Shown piece by piece: positions 1 through 11,700 of a stretch of DNA of 64,000 bases. The translations under genes and the position numbers were made by a program. Position 1 is the stretch's first letter; each line of letters starts with the position of its first letter. The DNA is from Branchinecta lynchi. Lineage: Eukaryota; Arthropoda; Branchiopoda; Anostraca; Branchinectidae. Location: contig JAKZAP010000020.1 of NCBI GenBank assembly GCA_023053575.1, forward strand, positions 20,732,764 through 20,796,763. The letters are read 5' to 3'. Under the pieces are notes generated by a model. The model ran no database searches. It had not been told where the DNA came from and was given only the letters and a program-made list of their open reading frames with translations.

Positions 1-1985
1 GTTTTTTTTTTACTAGAGAATGAGTGATTGGATTTCAATGAAACTTGATATATAGAAAGATCTCGTGTCTCGGACGCCCCATTTTCAATCCGGACCGGAT
101 CCGGTGACATTGGGGGGGGGGGGGGCGTAAATCTTTGAAAACACTTTGAGTAGAGGGTTCGGGATGAAATTTGGTGGGAAGAACAAGCACAGGGTCCTAG
201 ATTCTTGAGTGACCTAACCGGACCAGATCCGGTCACTGTGGTGGAGTTGGTGGAGCGGACCCGAGTTTCTTGTGATCCCGCCAGTTAAATGCTAGGACGA
301 TGAAACTTTGCAGGCGTGTCAGGTTCCCGAACAGATTGACTTGAGAATGTAGTTTTCCGATCTGACCATTGTGGGTGGAGTGAAGGGATTGGGAATCCGG
401 AATCTAGTGGCAAGCTCAGCTTTTGAGCGGGTGATCGGATTAAAATGAAACTTGATATTCCGGAAGACCTCGTGCCTCAGATGTCCCATTTTAAATCTGG
501 ACCGAATCCGGTGACATTGGGGGAGTCATAGGGGGCTTTTGAATGGGTGATTGGTTTTGAATGAAACTTGGCAAGTGGAAAGAGCTATCGTCTCAGGTAT
601 TCCGTGTCAAGTCCGGGTCGGATTCAATACTTGTGGATGGAGGGGGCACCGGAAAACTTTTGAAACGCTTAGAGCTGAGTGGAGGGATTGGGATGGAACT
701 TGGCGGGGAGAATATGCATTAGGCCTCAATTGACTGAGCCAGATCGTATCTGAGCTCTGTGAGGGGAGATGGAGGGGGCTTTCCGGAATTCCAGTGATCG
801 CCAGTTAGGAAAGTTCAATATGTTCTAAGGACGAAGAAACTTTGCAGGCATATTAGTGACCTCCGGATCCCACACGATGCCCCAGGAAAATTTGTGTTCT
901 ATTTATTGTTTATTTTCAGTGTAGGTTAGTATATAGGTAGTAGATTCCCAACAAGATAGCTTCAGGGGGTCTTGTTTATCGCATTATATTATGTTATGTA
1001 GTACAAATAAATGAATGAATGAATGAAGGACCCGATCATCAGTTTAGGTAGTTGAAGGAAGAGGAATTAGAAATCACTAGCTTCCGTAAGTTGCGAACGG
1101 GTGGTCCGATTCAAGTGAAACTTTATGGGTGGTACTGGGTAAAACATGCGTCCGAACCACATAAAGCCACGATCGGGGGGGGGGGGGGGCAGGGTGTGGG
1201 AAACTTTTTGACATGCACATCCGAACCTATCTACAGAATGGGATGCAAGTTGGACAGTATCTAGTTTTTGCGGTCTTGACTTGTTATTTGGCGTCCGGAC
1301 CGGATCCGGCCAAGGTAGGGGGGGGGGGGGGGGTGAAGCTGGAACTGGAAATTTGCTGATCGGCTATGCTCCGATTCCTGTCGAACCTGATGGACGGGAA
1401 GAGGAGAAGTGAGAGATGCGTAGTTTATGTTTCCGAGTCGTATTCAGCCACTGGAGCCACGGAGTTGAGATGGGAGTCCCGGAGATGATGTTGCTCGCAT
1501 AGGGGTCAAACAAGTTGAACGGTTCGAATGAAACTTGGAATGTAAAGGAATTATATGTATGGAATTATATGCCCTATATGACACATGTTAGGGTTCAAAC
1601 CGGATCCGACAACGGTGGGGGGGGGGGGGGGGGTCACCGGAAGTTAAAAAAAAATACTCGTTCGTTTTCAGTGAAACTTGATAGGTGGTACAAGAAAATG
1701 CTTTAGATGATCGATTTGGGAGTAGAACCAGATTCGGCAGGGGGCGAGGAGATGGAGGGGTATCGGAAATCCTGGGCACGTATAGGGACCAAACGAGTGG
1801 ATCTACTGGGTTGAAATTGGAAGGTAGAAAAGTCATTTGCCCTAGATGATCCGAGGTGATGCCAGAAATGTTCCGACTTGTATGAAACTAGATATCCTAT
1901 TTTTAGGTCCAAACCGCATTTTTGGATTGCGGGGTATTTTCTGACGTTCTCATCAACTTTCTCGACCACCTACTCGTAACAATTG
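1..1985 (+). repeat. Family E tandem-unit array (GGACCGGATCCGG type), left-truncated
   Basis: Many degenerate units each read roughly: GTGATCGGATT, GATGAAACTTGG, a variable stretch, CCGGACCGGATCCGG, then a G-run. The array ends near 1985 with TACTCGTAACAA and a small hairpin GAGCTCGTAGCTCTTG. Open frames here are unit artefacts; the peptides are repetitive and rich in proline or glycine. Very long G-runs occur near 110-125, 1175-1190, 1316-1333 and 1616-1633. No function is assigned. Confidence 0.75.
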
Positions 1986-3127
1986 TCATATGAGCTCGTA
2001 GCTTTTGTTAATACCAACTAGGTTATATAAGATAATGTTCCAAGTTTTCACCAGTCACGACGTCTACGATTGAAAAGGATACACGTCAACTGGCTGCAAA
2101 GTCAATTTAGACCCTACTTCCCATATTCTGTTGTTGTTTATCAACGCTGAGGGATAGCTGTGTGATAACGGATTATGTCATGAGTTTAGAACAAAAAAGT
2201 GGTCTTAGAACATACCATTTGAAAATCTTTATGGGTTGACAATTTCAGCATTTAACCGAAATCGAAGAAACAAAACTGAAGTGGTGCGTTCGCCGAACAA
2301 AGGTTGCTGCAACACTTCACGTTGCCTAGGCAACGCAGGTCTAGTTTATGGCTGACCTTACAGGTGCCGGACGGTGGAGGCACGCCTAGGAAATACCCGC
2401 ACTACCGGTAAAGCATTACGTTTGTCTTTCTTTTACAGCAAGAATCATAGCGAATTCGTTTCAGCCTTTACAGTTATGGCAGAGCACCTCCCCCTACAAC
2501 GGGTACCCACCTACCTCCGCCTATTTACGAAAAAATAACGTTCGTCTTTCACTGTGAGTCCGCATTAAATTTGGGGATTTTATTTGAGAAGTTCATTCCC
2601 ACGGTCCCACGGAACCAACATCCATCATGCAAGGTAGCCAATAGGGATTATATAATATCCTAAAACAATGACCCTATTACGGTCATTAAGACTTGTATAA
2701 TGATCGTTTTTGTCGGCAAGAATCGCAAGATCCCTGAGTTGATGACAAGCTGTCTGTGTCCATCCCTGAGGAAAGGCGGTAACTTTTGAGGGGTTCAGCC
2801 CAGATCCGAAGTAGTCACTCCGTCTGACCTGGAAGGATTACCGTCTGATTGCATGCCCTCGGTTTCTTTCCTTTCAGCGGAGTTCATTGTAGGTCAGGTG
2901 ACTACAATACTCGGCGGAAGAAGTATAATCTTAGTAACAATGAGATTTTATTTTTGAAGCAAATTCCGGAAGCTTAATCAACAACACGGACAATAAACCA
3001 TTTATTTTCTGAAAGGCTGATTGAAATAATTTGCTAGCGTCGGATTGTCATACGACTTAAAAACTGATCAGTATTTCAATAATGATTGGGAAAATTTAGG
3101 AGATATACACACTTTCAGAAGTTTCAT
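1986..3127. other. Intergenic sequence without recognised features
   Basis: No coding similarity, RNA gene or clear repeat recognised. Open frames are short. Confidence 0.5.
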
Positions 3128-3265
3128 AGCAGATAACACAAGGATGCGCAGCTTAAACAAAGAGCACTAGAGATTATCTGTTATGATTTTGCAGACGTTA
3201 TGCATTGAACGTTATACATAACAATCATTGCCAGGAAGAGTTGAAAAGCCGCCGAAAAAGTATCT
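3128..3265 (+). repeat. Left half of an interrupted foldback MITE
   Basis: Contains GCAGATAACAC, TTATCTGTTATG and a GTTATGCAT-type segment matching the left arm of the complete copy at 7741-7998. The right half appears at about 5886-6010, beyond later insertions. Confidence 0.5.
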
Positions 3266-3564
3266 GCTGATCAATCAATCAATCAGTTATTTAATTCGTG
3301 ATATTACAAATCACATATTCAAAATTACACTAGCACAGAACTATTCTTATCTATATATATACAATCATTTCATCCATTCGGTGGCTCGGGGCAATAGCAT
3401 AGTCGACGGAAAAGGCGGTAGAAATGGCCAGAACGGAATTCTGCATTCTCACGAATTGCCTTTAAAAGTGGATTTTCGGAAACTTCTAACCCTGCAACAA
3501 AATTAACTATCGCTTTCCGTCTCATAACATCAAAAGATTCAATTTCATTTTCTAACAAGACCAA
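3266..3564 (-). pseudogene. LINE 3' end fragment with (TTGA)n tail
   Basis: On the minus strand an open frame reads about 60 residues (ENEIESFDVMRRKAIVNFVA, later FRSGHFYRLF) that resemble the C-terminal tail of invertebrate LINE ORF2 proteins. It ends at a stop near 3370. About 100 bp later comes a short TGATTGATTGATTG tract, like LINE tail microsatellites. The LINE assignment rests on architecture and peptide flavour, not a conserved catalytic motif. Confidence 0.4.
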
Positions 3565-5554
3565 AGGTTTCGATGTGATCCCAAAAGTTCAATACTTGAT
3601 CCAGACAATTGGGTCTTGTCTTGGCAAGATCCAGTCTTTGCCAATCTCCTTGAACATTTTTACTATGAAAATTCAGAAACAGATTAAGGCCAAATAGCTA
3701 ATCATCTGAGAAAACCAAGTTCAGATATGGAGTCAGCATGTGTGTTTGTTTACCCCTATAAGGCATATCTGTTTTGAACTACCTGTCCTGCAAAAAAAGA
3801 AAGCTCAGAAACGAACTCAGCGTATCTTCTTTCCTCAATGTTGAACATCTAATCAACTTCAAATACAAATTTAACTTAAAACAAATTTCCCGGCTCGGCC
3901 CGATTCCGGTCGAACTTTATGTCCGGGAAAAAAATTATTGTCCTACACGGATTCAGCATCTCTTCTTATCCCTAAATCGGATATCTAATCAACTATAAAT
4001 AAAACTTTAACTTTTAATAATTTCCCAGTTTCGGCCGGATTCCGGGCGAACTACTTGTCCGGGTAGGAAATTGTTTTCACATAAGTGTTCAGCATGTTTT
4101 CTTACCCCTTAATTGAACAACTAATCAACTCCAAATAAAACTTTTACTTTCAACAAACTTTCTGGTTTTGGCCGGATTCCGGGCTAACTACGTATCCGGC
4201 AAGAAAATGGTTTTCACCGTCGAGTTCAGCATATTATACCCCTAAATGGTATCTAATCAACTTCAAATAAAACTTTTACTTTTAACAGACTTTCCGGTTT
4301 TGGCCGGATTCTGGGCGAACTACTTGTCCGATAACAAAATGGTTTTCACCGTCGTGTTCAGCATGTCTTCTTACTCCATAATCGACTATCACATTATTTG
4401 TTTAAAAATATTTCATTTGCCCCTTGATTTAAACCCCCTCCCTCGCCCCTAAATGTAGGGCTACAGAGCCCATCTAAGAATTTGACCTTACTCTTGACCC
4501 AAAGAATCCTCATACCAAGTTTCATCAAAATATCTCATTCTCTTCGAGAGTTATAGTGCACAGACGGACAACTTTTGCGATGTCATAGGTATCCCCAGGG
4601 GCGTCGCAAGTGGATTTTCGGTGGGGGGGGGTGCAGAGCCAAAATTTTACCGAATCCTGAATTCGAGCTTTAAATTATGGAACAGAGACGATTACGTAGG
4701 AAGAGTAACAATAAAGGGCAGCATGAAAGAGAATAAGTCAACTTTTAGGCGTCATTTTGGCGAAGCCCAGATGGAGAATATATTGCCGGGCATGATTGCA
4801 GGAACAGTTCTATCTATTATAGCCAATAGAAAATTAAATCGAGCGCTGCAGGCGAAATTTTTTGAAATCCATTTTTTTTTGCTGTAGGCTAAAATTTAAC
4901 TGCTTCTCTTACAAATTCTATCTTTTACCGTTCATTAAATACCGAGGCTTGAAGAAGTTCCGGAAACTGGATGGAGTGGCGTTCCGGCAGCAGCAGCAAC
5001 TTTAGTCTAGTCAATATACTACCTATAATCACATAAAGTGAGCGCCGCAGGCGAAATTTTTGTTTGTTTTTCCCTGCCAAATTTAATTTCAATGTGAATT
5101 CTAGCTTTATTGTTTCGAAATCTCAATCCTTAAACTGGATTAAAACCCCCGTCAAAAGTGCTGCAGGCGGAATTTTCGTAATATTTATGATTAGATATTC
5201 TTTTTGTGATCCAAAATAAAAGGACTGTCGATGGTATCATAGACCATCCCTTTAGTTATTATAACGAAATAATTACCGAATCCCAGTTACTATACCGAAT
5301 AAGTTTAGACCGATAGCATGTTCGGGATTCTGTATAACTACCGTATCCCGGTTACTATACCGAATTGTTTTGGTGTCGAAAGACTACCGAACAATGTTCA
5401 TATTCGGTATACTTTCGTCGAAACTGGAACAATAATTGTATAATTGTAAGTATAATTGCAGTTACCGAATCTCAAAAAGGTGGGCGGGTACTGCACCCCC
5501 CCCTCCCTTGCGACGCTCCTGGGTATCCCTCCACTTCCGTTTTGGGATCCCAAA
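3565..5554 (-). repeat. Family D element, copy 1, interrupted by a hAT element
   Basis: Reverse-orientation copy of a family with about 137-bp internal units. Each unit contains a TTCGCCCGGAATCCGGCC-like core, AAAACCGGAAA and AAGTTGATTAGATG. It starts with GACCAAAGGTTTCGATG-type sequence and ends with GGGATCCCAAAA near 5550. The family's opening TACCTATGACATCGCAAAAG is split at 4588-5529 by a hAT-type insertion with a perfect 8-bp duplication. Confidence 0.8.
4596..5521. mobile_element. Non-autonomous hAT-type element, 926 bp
   Basis: Terminal inverted repeats CAGGGGCGTCGCAAG and CTTGCGACGCTCCTG are flanked by a perfect 8-bp target duplication GGTATCCC (4588-4595 and 5522-5529). An 8-bp duplication with CA..TG ends is the hAT signature. 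There is no transposase frame. Internally a GCGCTGCAGGCGAAATTTTT-type motif recurs three times (near 4842, 5042 and 5158). It is nested in family D copy 1. Confidence 0.9.
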
Positions 5555-5885
5555 AACATATTTCTAGCAGAGTAACGTCCATTGTATGAAAGGAGATGAC
5601 GGAATGCATTGTTTAAACCAGCTTTTAGTTTACGCATCGTTATCGTAGTTATCAAAAGTGGGAGACAGTATAGGTGTGTCCAATACAATACGTCTTAAAT
5701 AAAAGAATTCTGACCGGCAAAGTACAAAATTTAAAATTACGAATTAAGTTACACGCACGCGCGCCAAGACCCCGATACTGAGTCGAAATTGCTGAATCGT
5801 CATACAGGTCATCGTCTAAAATAAAGTAATACAAAAATAATGTGTACTCTGTTCAAAACAAAAGCACCAAGATTTTTCCGATATC

Positions 5886-6010
5886 AGGATATCACGAATA
5901 AGTCAGCAGATATTTTGTTGGCTGTGTTTCGGCTCTTAACCTTTTAATTCGTAACGTTTGAAAAACTTAACAGCTAACGTCCAAAGTGTTATCTTTGGGT
6001 TTAGCTTCCG
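5886..6010 (+). repeat. Right half of the interrupted foldback MITE
   Basis: GTCAGCAGATATTTTGTTGG, AATTCGTAACG and AAAGTGTTATC match the right arm of the MITE at 7741-7998. With 3128-3265 it would make one old copy split by the LINE fragment and family D copy 1. The 5555-5885 stretch between shows nothing recognised. Confidence 0.45.
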
Positions 6011-6094
6011 GAAAGATGCATGCGATTCGTCACAGTTTCGGAGCAAAGGAGGAAATTCGCATCTGAGTTCGATGCGATATTCGGACTGTGTGAC

Positions 6095-6266
6095 CAAGGC
6101 CGTTTCCAGGGGGGGGAGGGGGGTAAGGGGGTTGACCCCCCCCCCCCCGAAACATACAAAAATAATCATTTTTATAGGCTCCCTCTGATCTATGTGTTTT
6201 TTGTACTTTTTTGTCGGACCAGTAGGCGACCCCCCCCCTCGAAATAAATTCCTGGATACGGGCCTG
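6095..6266. mobile_element. Short hAT-type MITE, 172 bp
   Basis: Ends CAAGGCCGTTTCCAGG and CCTGGATACGGGCCTG are imperfect inverted repeats flanked by a perfect 8-bp duplication TGTGTGAC (6087-6094 and 6267-6274). The interior has long G- and C-runs that would pair with each other. A related left end occurs at about 19309. Confidence 0.88.
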
Positions 6267-6329
6267 TGTGTGACGTATGTGTTGAGTTCGAGAATTTGCA
6301 GTCGGGTAATGTCGCTCACATATACATCG

Positions 6330-7720
6330 TTCACATAACCGGACCGGATTCCGGCACTGTGGGAGATGGGGGGGGGGAATTCGGTGATCCCACGAGATCG
6401 GTACTAGGACAATGAAACTTGTAGGCATATCAGGGACCTGAAGAGAATAGTTGAGAGTAGTCGTATCCCTGATCTGACAATTGTGGGGGGGGGGGGGGGG
6501 GGCTGGAGGGATGGGGAATCTGGTATCCAGTGGAATGCATAACTTTTGAACGTGTGATCTGATTTGAGTGAAACTTGGCAGGTGGGAAGAGCTTTCGTCT
6601 CATGTCAAGTCGCTGATTGGATCAGGCACCTGCGGGGGGTTGGAGGGGGGCATCGGAGCTCCCGTGAAACGCTTAGAATCGAAGGATTTGGATGGAATTC
6701 GGTGGGAAGAACAAGTATAAGCCCTAGATACGTTCTTGACAGAACCAGATCGTATCTGTGCTCTCTGGGGGGAGTTCGAGGGGGTTTACCGGAGGACGAA
6801 GAAAGGCATATTAGTGACCCGACCAAATAGATTTAAGGACCCGGCACAATGCCCTAGGAAATCGTCTGTTCCTGGATCCGACCGTTTGTTAGGAAGTTTA
6901 GAGAAGGGGAATCCGGAAATTACTGACTTCCGTAAGTTGTGAACAGGTGGACCAATTTGAATGAAACTTAATGGGTGATGAGAACAGATGACATGGATAT
7001 GCAAAATATATGTAGGAACCACATGCAGCCATGATTCGGGTAGTAAGAGGGGGAGGGGGGGGGGGGGCCCGAAACTTTTTGACGTGGGGATGCAAGTTGG
7101 ACAGTACCGAGTTTATGCGGCCTGGATTTGTTGTTTGGCGTCCAGACCGCGCCGGACACGGTAGGAGGAGGATGAAGCGGGAACCGGAAGTTTGCAGATA
7201 TGCTTCGATTCGAGTCAAACTTGATGGACGGGAAGAGGAGATGTCAGAGATGCGAAATGTATGTGTCCGAGTCGTATTCGGCCGCAGTGGGGGAAATTGG
7301 AGGGGTAGTTCTGAAACACTGTGGCTCGAATATGGGTCAAACGAAAGGATCGATTTGAATAATACTTGGAAAGTAGAGATAGTTCATGTGTCTTACATGA
7401 AATAATTTTGGGTCCGGAGCGGTCCGACCACGATGTGGGGGAGGGACCGGAACTTCTCGAAAAATGCTCAGATTCGATTGATACTTGATAGGCGGTAAGA
7501 ACATGCTTTAGAATTTAGATGATTCATTTATATGTCCAAACCAAATTTGGCCGCGGCAGGGGGACTTGGAGAGGGGGGGGGATACCGGAAATAGTTTTGT
7601 ATGCGTACGTCTGGGATCAAACGAGCGGATCTAAACATATACCATGGAAAAGTAATTTCTCCTAGATGATCCGAGGCGATGCCAGAAATGCCCAGACACG
7701 ACGGAAACTAGACATCCTTT
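6330..7720 (+). repeat. Family E tandem-unit array, second copy
   Basis: Same unit type and order as 1-1985, including ACCGGACCGGATTCCGG, TGAAACTTG and a run of GGGGGG near 6485-6502 and 7050-7066. It lies immediately upstream of the MITE and the Wnt 5' region. Confidence 0.75.
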
Positions 7721-7740
7721 TTCTACACTGTCAGAAGTTG

Positions 7741-7998
7741 CGCGGTTTCAACAGATAATGCGTAACAGATAACACTTCAGATGTTATCTGTTGTGTTTGA
7801 AAACGTTATGCATAACAAGCTTTGTTAGGAAGAGCCTGACTTTATTCTTTATTGTCATGATGTCGGAAAACTCAGCAGATACTTTTTGGCGGTTTTTCAG
7901 TTCTTCCTGATGATAACGCTTATTACGCATAGCATTTTGAAATACAATAGATAACATCCGAAGTGTTATCTGTTACGCATAATCTGTTAAAACCCCGC
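7741..7998. mobile_element. Foldback MITE, complete copy (258 bp)
   Basis: Begins CGCGGTTTCAACAGATAATG and ends with the inverted CGCATAATCTGTTAAAACC then CCGC. Inside, AACACTTCAGATGTTATC and GATAACATCCGAAGTGTTAT also face each other, so most of the element folds on itself. It ends about 630 bp before the Wnt start codon. Confidence 0.75.
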
Positions 7999-8625
7999 AT
8001 TATTGGTAGTTAAATTTTTAATCTTTTGTTGGGGTACTACCTATACCTTTTGTATAGGTAGAGTTTCTGCTCTGCTGTTTCTGCCTGTTGACTTTGAAAG
8101 GAAGCCTGAGAGAATAGCAGCAGCGCGTTGCGTAGTTGCTTTTGACATTAATTTCGGTTCACATTCCTGTACATCAACTAAGCTGATGCGATGAGCCCCC
8201 TCCCGCAAAACTTTACGGTCACGATTACGAGCGGGTACGTCTGATGTCTTCCGTCTCTCTTTCGGCAAAGAAAACCGCAAAGAAATGACGGTCTTACACT
8301 TGACGAATTCCTTCCTACTTGCTAACCAAATAAAGTCTGGCGTGGCGTCGGGCAGTTCACACCCTCTCCCCTTAATTCCCCTGATTCTCATAGACCAGTC
8401 AACTTATCCTCTCATCTCTTACAGAATCGGGTCATCAATACCCACAAAAGATGCCGCTGACTACGCCGCCCAGCCAATCAGTGTCTTTCTTTCCTGCGGC
8501 TAGCCAATTAGGACAGGGCTACCATTTGAAATTATTCCGCCAATAGGTGGCGTTAGTGTCCTAATTAACCGTGTCTACCTGATTCTCCAGGAGATGTGGA
8601 GAAAGGAATCAGTCAAGGTAAAGAA
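7999..8625 (+). promoter_or_regulatory. Candidate Wnt promoter / 5' UTR region
   Basis: The only stretch upstream of the Wnt start without a recognisable repeat. It is bounded by a MITE ending at 7998 and the start codon at 8626, so the 5' UTR and core promoter may lie here. No convincing TATA box or initiator was identified, and an untranslated exon farther upstream cannot be excluded. A long reverse-strand open frame here (8041-8391) shows no recognisable domain. Confidence 0.35.
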
Positions 8626-8711
8626 ATGGATCGGGGAAGTACGAAAGGATATGTTGTCGTTGTTTTGTTTACATATTTGCTGGTTACGGAACAGGCCGTT
8701 GGGAATTGGTG
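8626..8711 (+). CDS. Wnt2: Wnt exon 1: start codon and signal peptide
   Basis: Encodes residues 1-28 plus two bases of codon 29. It opens MDRGSTKG, then a hydrophobic core [12 protein letters not shown], then TEQAVGNW, which is a normal secretory signal peptide. The ATG at 8626 is the first in frame after an in-frame TAA at 8563. The exon ends in TG before a perfect GTAAGT donor (8712). Joined to the G of exon 2 it makes the second W of NWWFLSKL, a typical Wnt mature start. It was found by matching the phase 2 needed by exon 2; it is too short to stand out alone. An ATG at 8594 is in another frame. Confidence 0.8.
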
Positions 8712-11700
8712 GTAAGTAACCGTGGAAGGGGGGGGGGGGGTGGGGAGGGTAATTAGTTTCATAATAAGTCGCTGTTTGCCTCAGTTTTTTTTTGCAGTGG
8801 TAAGCAGCATTCATGTCAGTGTGAAATGGCCTAGAGTAAAGCTAGGATCGGACAAGTCTAGTGCGATGGTCTTTGGTTTTAATAGATAACGACTTCCGAT
8901 TTTCCAGGTCAGAATGCGTAATTCCGACTTCCGGGAACCAGAACAAAAGGAGAAAAGAAAGAGTGGGGTGTGCTTGGACGCCAGGTTTTGATTTGCTAAA
9001 ACAGTAGTCCGTGTGTGTTATGTTTTGGATGAGTTTGAACCAGTTAACGTTTTCCGCTCTTTTCCCCAGTTTGTTACTGCTTCTCCGAATGTCTGAAGAG
9101 TTTAACATTTGAACTAGCGGTAACGCAGCATGCTTAAGCCAAGAATGTTCCTGCTTGTCTCTAGGACCGAGCAGCTCAGCCGGAATCCGGTATCCATATT
9201 TACGAATAAACGAGTTGTATCGTCATTTGCTCAGACGGCACAAAATGGTAACCCCAGCAGGATACCCCACTAAAACGTAAAATAATAATATATAAAATAA
9301 TATAATACAAAAATAGGCCATTGGCCTCTACAGAAACAGATATATAATGGCACCAAATGGATACCTCAGCTGAGATTTGTTCCAGTGATGTTTGTTTAAT
9401 GCAATTTTTGCAGGTTAATTTTGTAGCTATCAACGACTATTGATAGCTACATCCTTGATTCTGTAGCTATAACGACCTTGAGTTCCAAAGTTGCCCCCCG
9501 TACCTGCAACACATACGCGGTACCAAAAAAGCTTCGTTCCGAGTGTCACAAAAATTTATAATGATGGTGGTAGCTCTCTGTGATATTATTCCAACGTCGG
9601 CGTTGTTTTTGGTTTTTATTTATATACTATAATAGGTCTGTGATGACGAATAGATGATTAATTGTGTAGGTTATAAAATGTGCATTATACTTGACGTAAT
9701 ACCCAAATTTGGCATTGCCATGATAGTGTTTTTTTTTTAAATAAATTCGTTACTTACTTACCTTGCAATCTTTTTCGTTATTCTTTGTAGGTCTGCCATT
9801 ACAGGTTTATTCCTTCGGCTACAGACTGAACAGGACCCTTGCCAATAACGGCCGAAATGTTGCTGGAACAAATCTGAGCTGCGAGGTATCCGTTTAGCGC
9901 CAGTAAATATGATTTGCAGTCAGCTCGAGCTGAAGAAATACTTGTGCGGGTTCGTGATCCCATAAAGCCTATTGTTCTTTCTGTCATAGGACTGTCCAGA
10001 GAAAAATAACACTAGGGAGTATCGCCAAGACCTATGCTTTCCATGCTTTGCAAACGGGCCATACTCGTAGGGCCGCCCACGACGCTTGTGGCATTCAAAG
10101 TGAGACAAACTTGTTGGTTTAGAAAGGTCTATAGACTATAGTAAAGCGAAGATGCGGTCTGCACATACCAAGGAAGCATTGAAGGGGATATGAATTTGTC
10201 AGAGCCAGTGCTGGTGAAACACTGAATGAGTTTCAGTAGGGACGTTCTCTATCGCTAGTGATGCTAGTATCGCTGCTATTCGAATGTTTGTCAATTTTGT
10301 CAAGTCTTGGCCGCTACTCCCTAGTGTTATTTGCTCTGGAACTGTCTACTATTTGATGAACTTCTGGCCAGGGTTTGGAAAATCTGATCAGTGGCAGCAA
10401 GGCTTTATGTCTGATGGTGTGATAATGATTAGCAGCACTTCGGCGATATTAATAGCAAGTTCAAACTTCTGCTAGGATAGGACCCTTACCAAAGAAGTGC
10501 CGAAATAAATCTGAGCTAACTACCGTTTAGCCTCAACAAAATATGCTTCACAGTCTGCGTTTATAGCCGGGATATAAATTGTTATGCCCGGTCTCAGTAA
10601 GAAAATTTTTCATTTATCGTGCAGTGCTATAGTATTCTTCTTTTTAGATTTATTTTTAGTATAGTTATATTTCGCTTCTTCTCCCTGTTTCTCTTTGTGT
10701 TATCTCTTTTCCTTTTCTACTCTCTGCTTTTATTGGACACCGCAAAACAAATAAAGCTACATTTTATTAGAACTATATTTTGGCACTCAGACCGCGCAAG
10801 CTGGAAAATGAACTTGTGGAAAAAATAACTAAAGATTTTTCCTTAAAGTTTAACTGAAAAGCAAACTTATTTTTGTATCATTTAGTTGAATACGCCGAGT
10901 AATGTGGATTCTGCTAAGAGATTCTTTTATTTTCCACTATCTGCGCTCGTAGTGACGTTCAGAGTATCTACGGCTGTCCCCAGAGCGTAAATTCACTATG
11001 ACGCGGAATATTTGAATCGGCACACAGATGCGGCTTTTTAGTGGGCGGTGATAAGCTTGGCGAATACTGCTTAGTGCCTGAACAAAAAAATATTCATAAA
11101 TCCTTTTCGTCAAGCATCCGACACAGGTAGTACCACAAATCTGACAGGGAAATTCCACTATTTGAAAATTGGTTATTTGTGAATAGTGGAGCAACAAAGT
11201 AACGCATTTTCATCGGGTCTTCAAGCCTGTCTAAGTAAATAAGTGAGCAGTAACAAGACTGTCCTTCTCTGCCCTTTTCAGTTACACTTTAAGGGACCCC
11301 TTGCTTCTAAGCTTTTAAAATCCCCATCTTTCTCCATTTTTTCGTTTTGTGCCTATGCATTTTTAGTACCTTTTCGGCCGTGACGAGTTTTGCCGTTTAC
11401 ATAATTCAAAGTGTGCCAGAATCTTCAACGTCCGCTGCCAACTCTTTCACACACAACGATATGAGAATCATCTGTTTGTTACCAATTTTATTTGCTTAGT
11501 TTTCGTACTTTTTATCCACGGCGCGTTCAGCTTTCAAATGTTTTGCGCCAAGCCGCCGCGTCGGAGAGCAGGAAGGCTCTGCAGAGTCGTCAAGCGTTAA
11601 TAAGAAAGTAGCTAAATTCAGATGGAAAGTAATGGTATTTTCGAGAAAGTTGTTTTTTCTGATCCATTTTCATAGCGAAAAGATCATTTCTAGTAGGAGT

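Noticed and set aside
5936..7405. Many overlapping frames of 60-132 residues rich in proline or glycine
   Set aside because: They arise from G- and C-runs and family E units; no consistent frame or domain.
8041..8391. 116-residue reverse frame upstream of Wnt
   Set aside because: No recognised domain, no supporting splice or start context, and it overlaps the likely 5' region of Wnt.
10619..10828. Hydrophobic frame beginning [13 protein letters not shown] as an alternative Wnt signal-peptide exon
   Set aside because: It is a T-rich tract that runs into a Penelope-associated repeat and has no suitable phase-2 donor; the exon at 8626-8711 fits phase, signal peptide and the NWWFLSKL junction.
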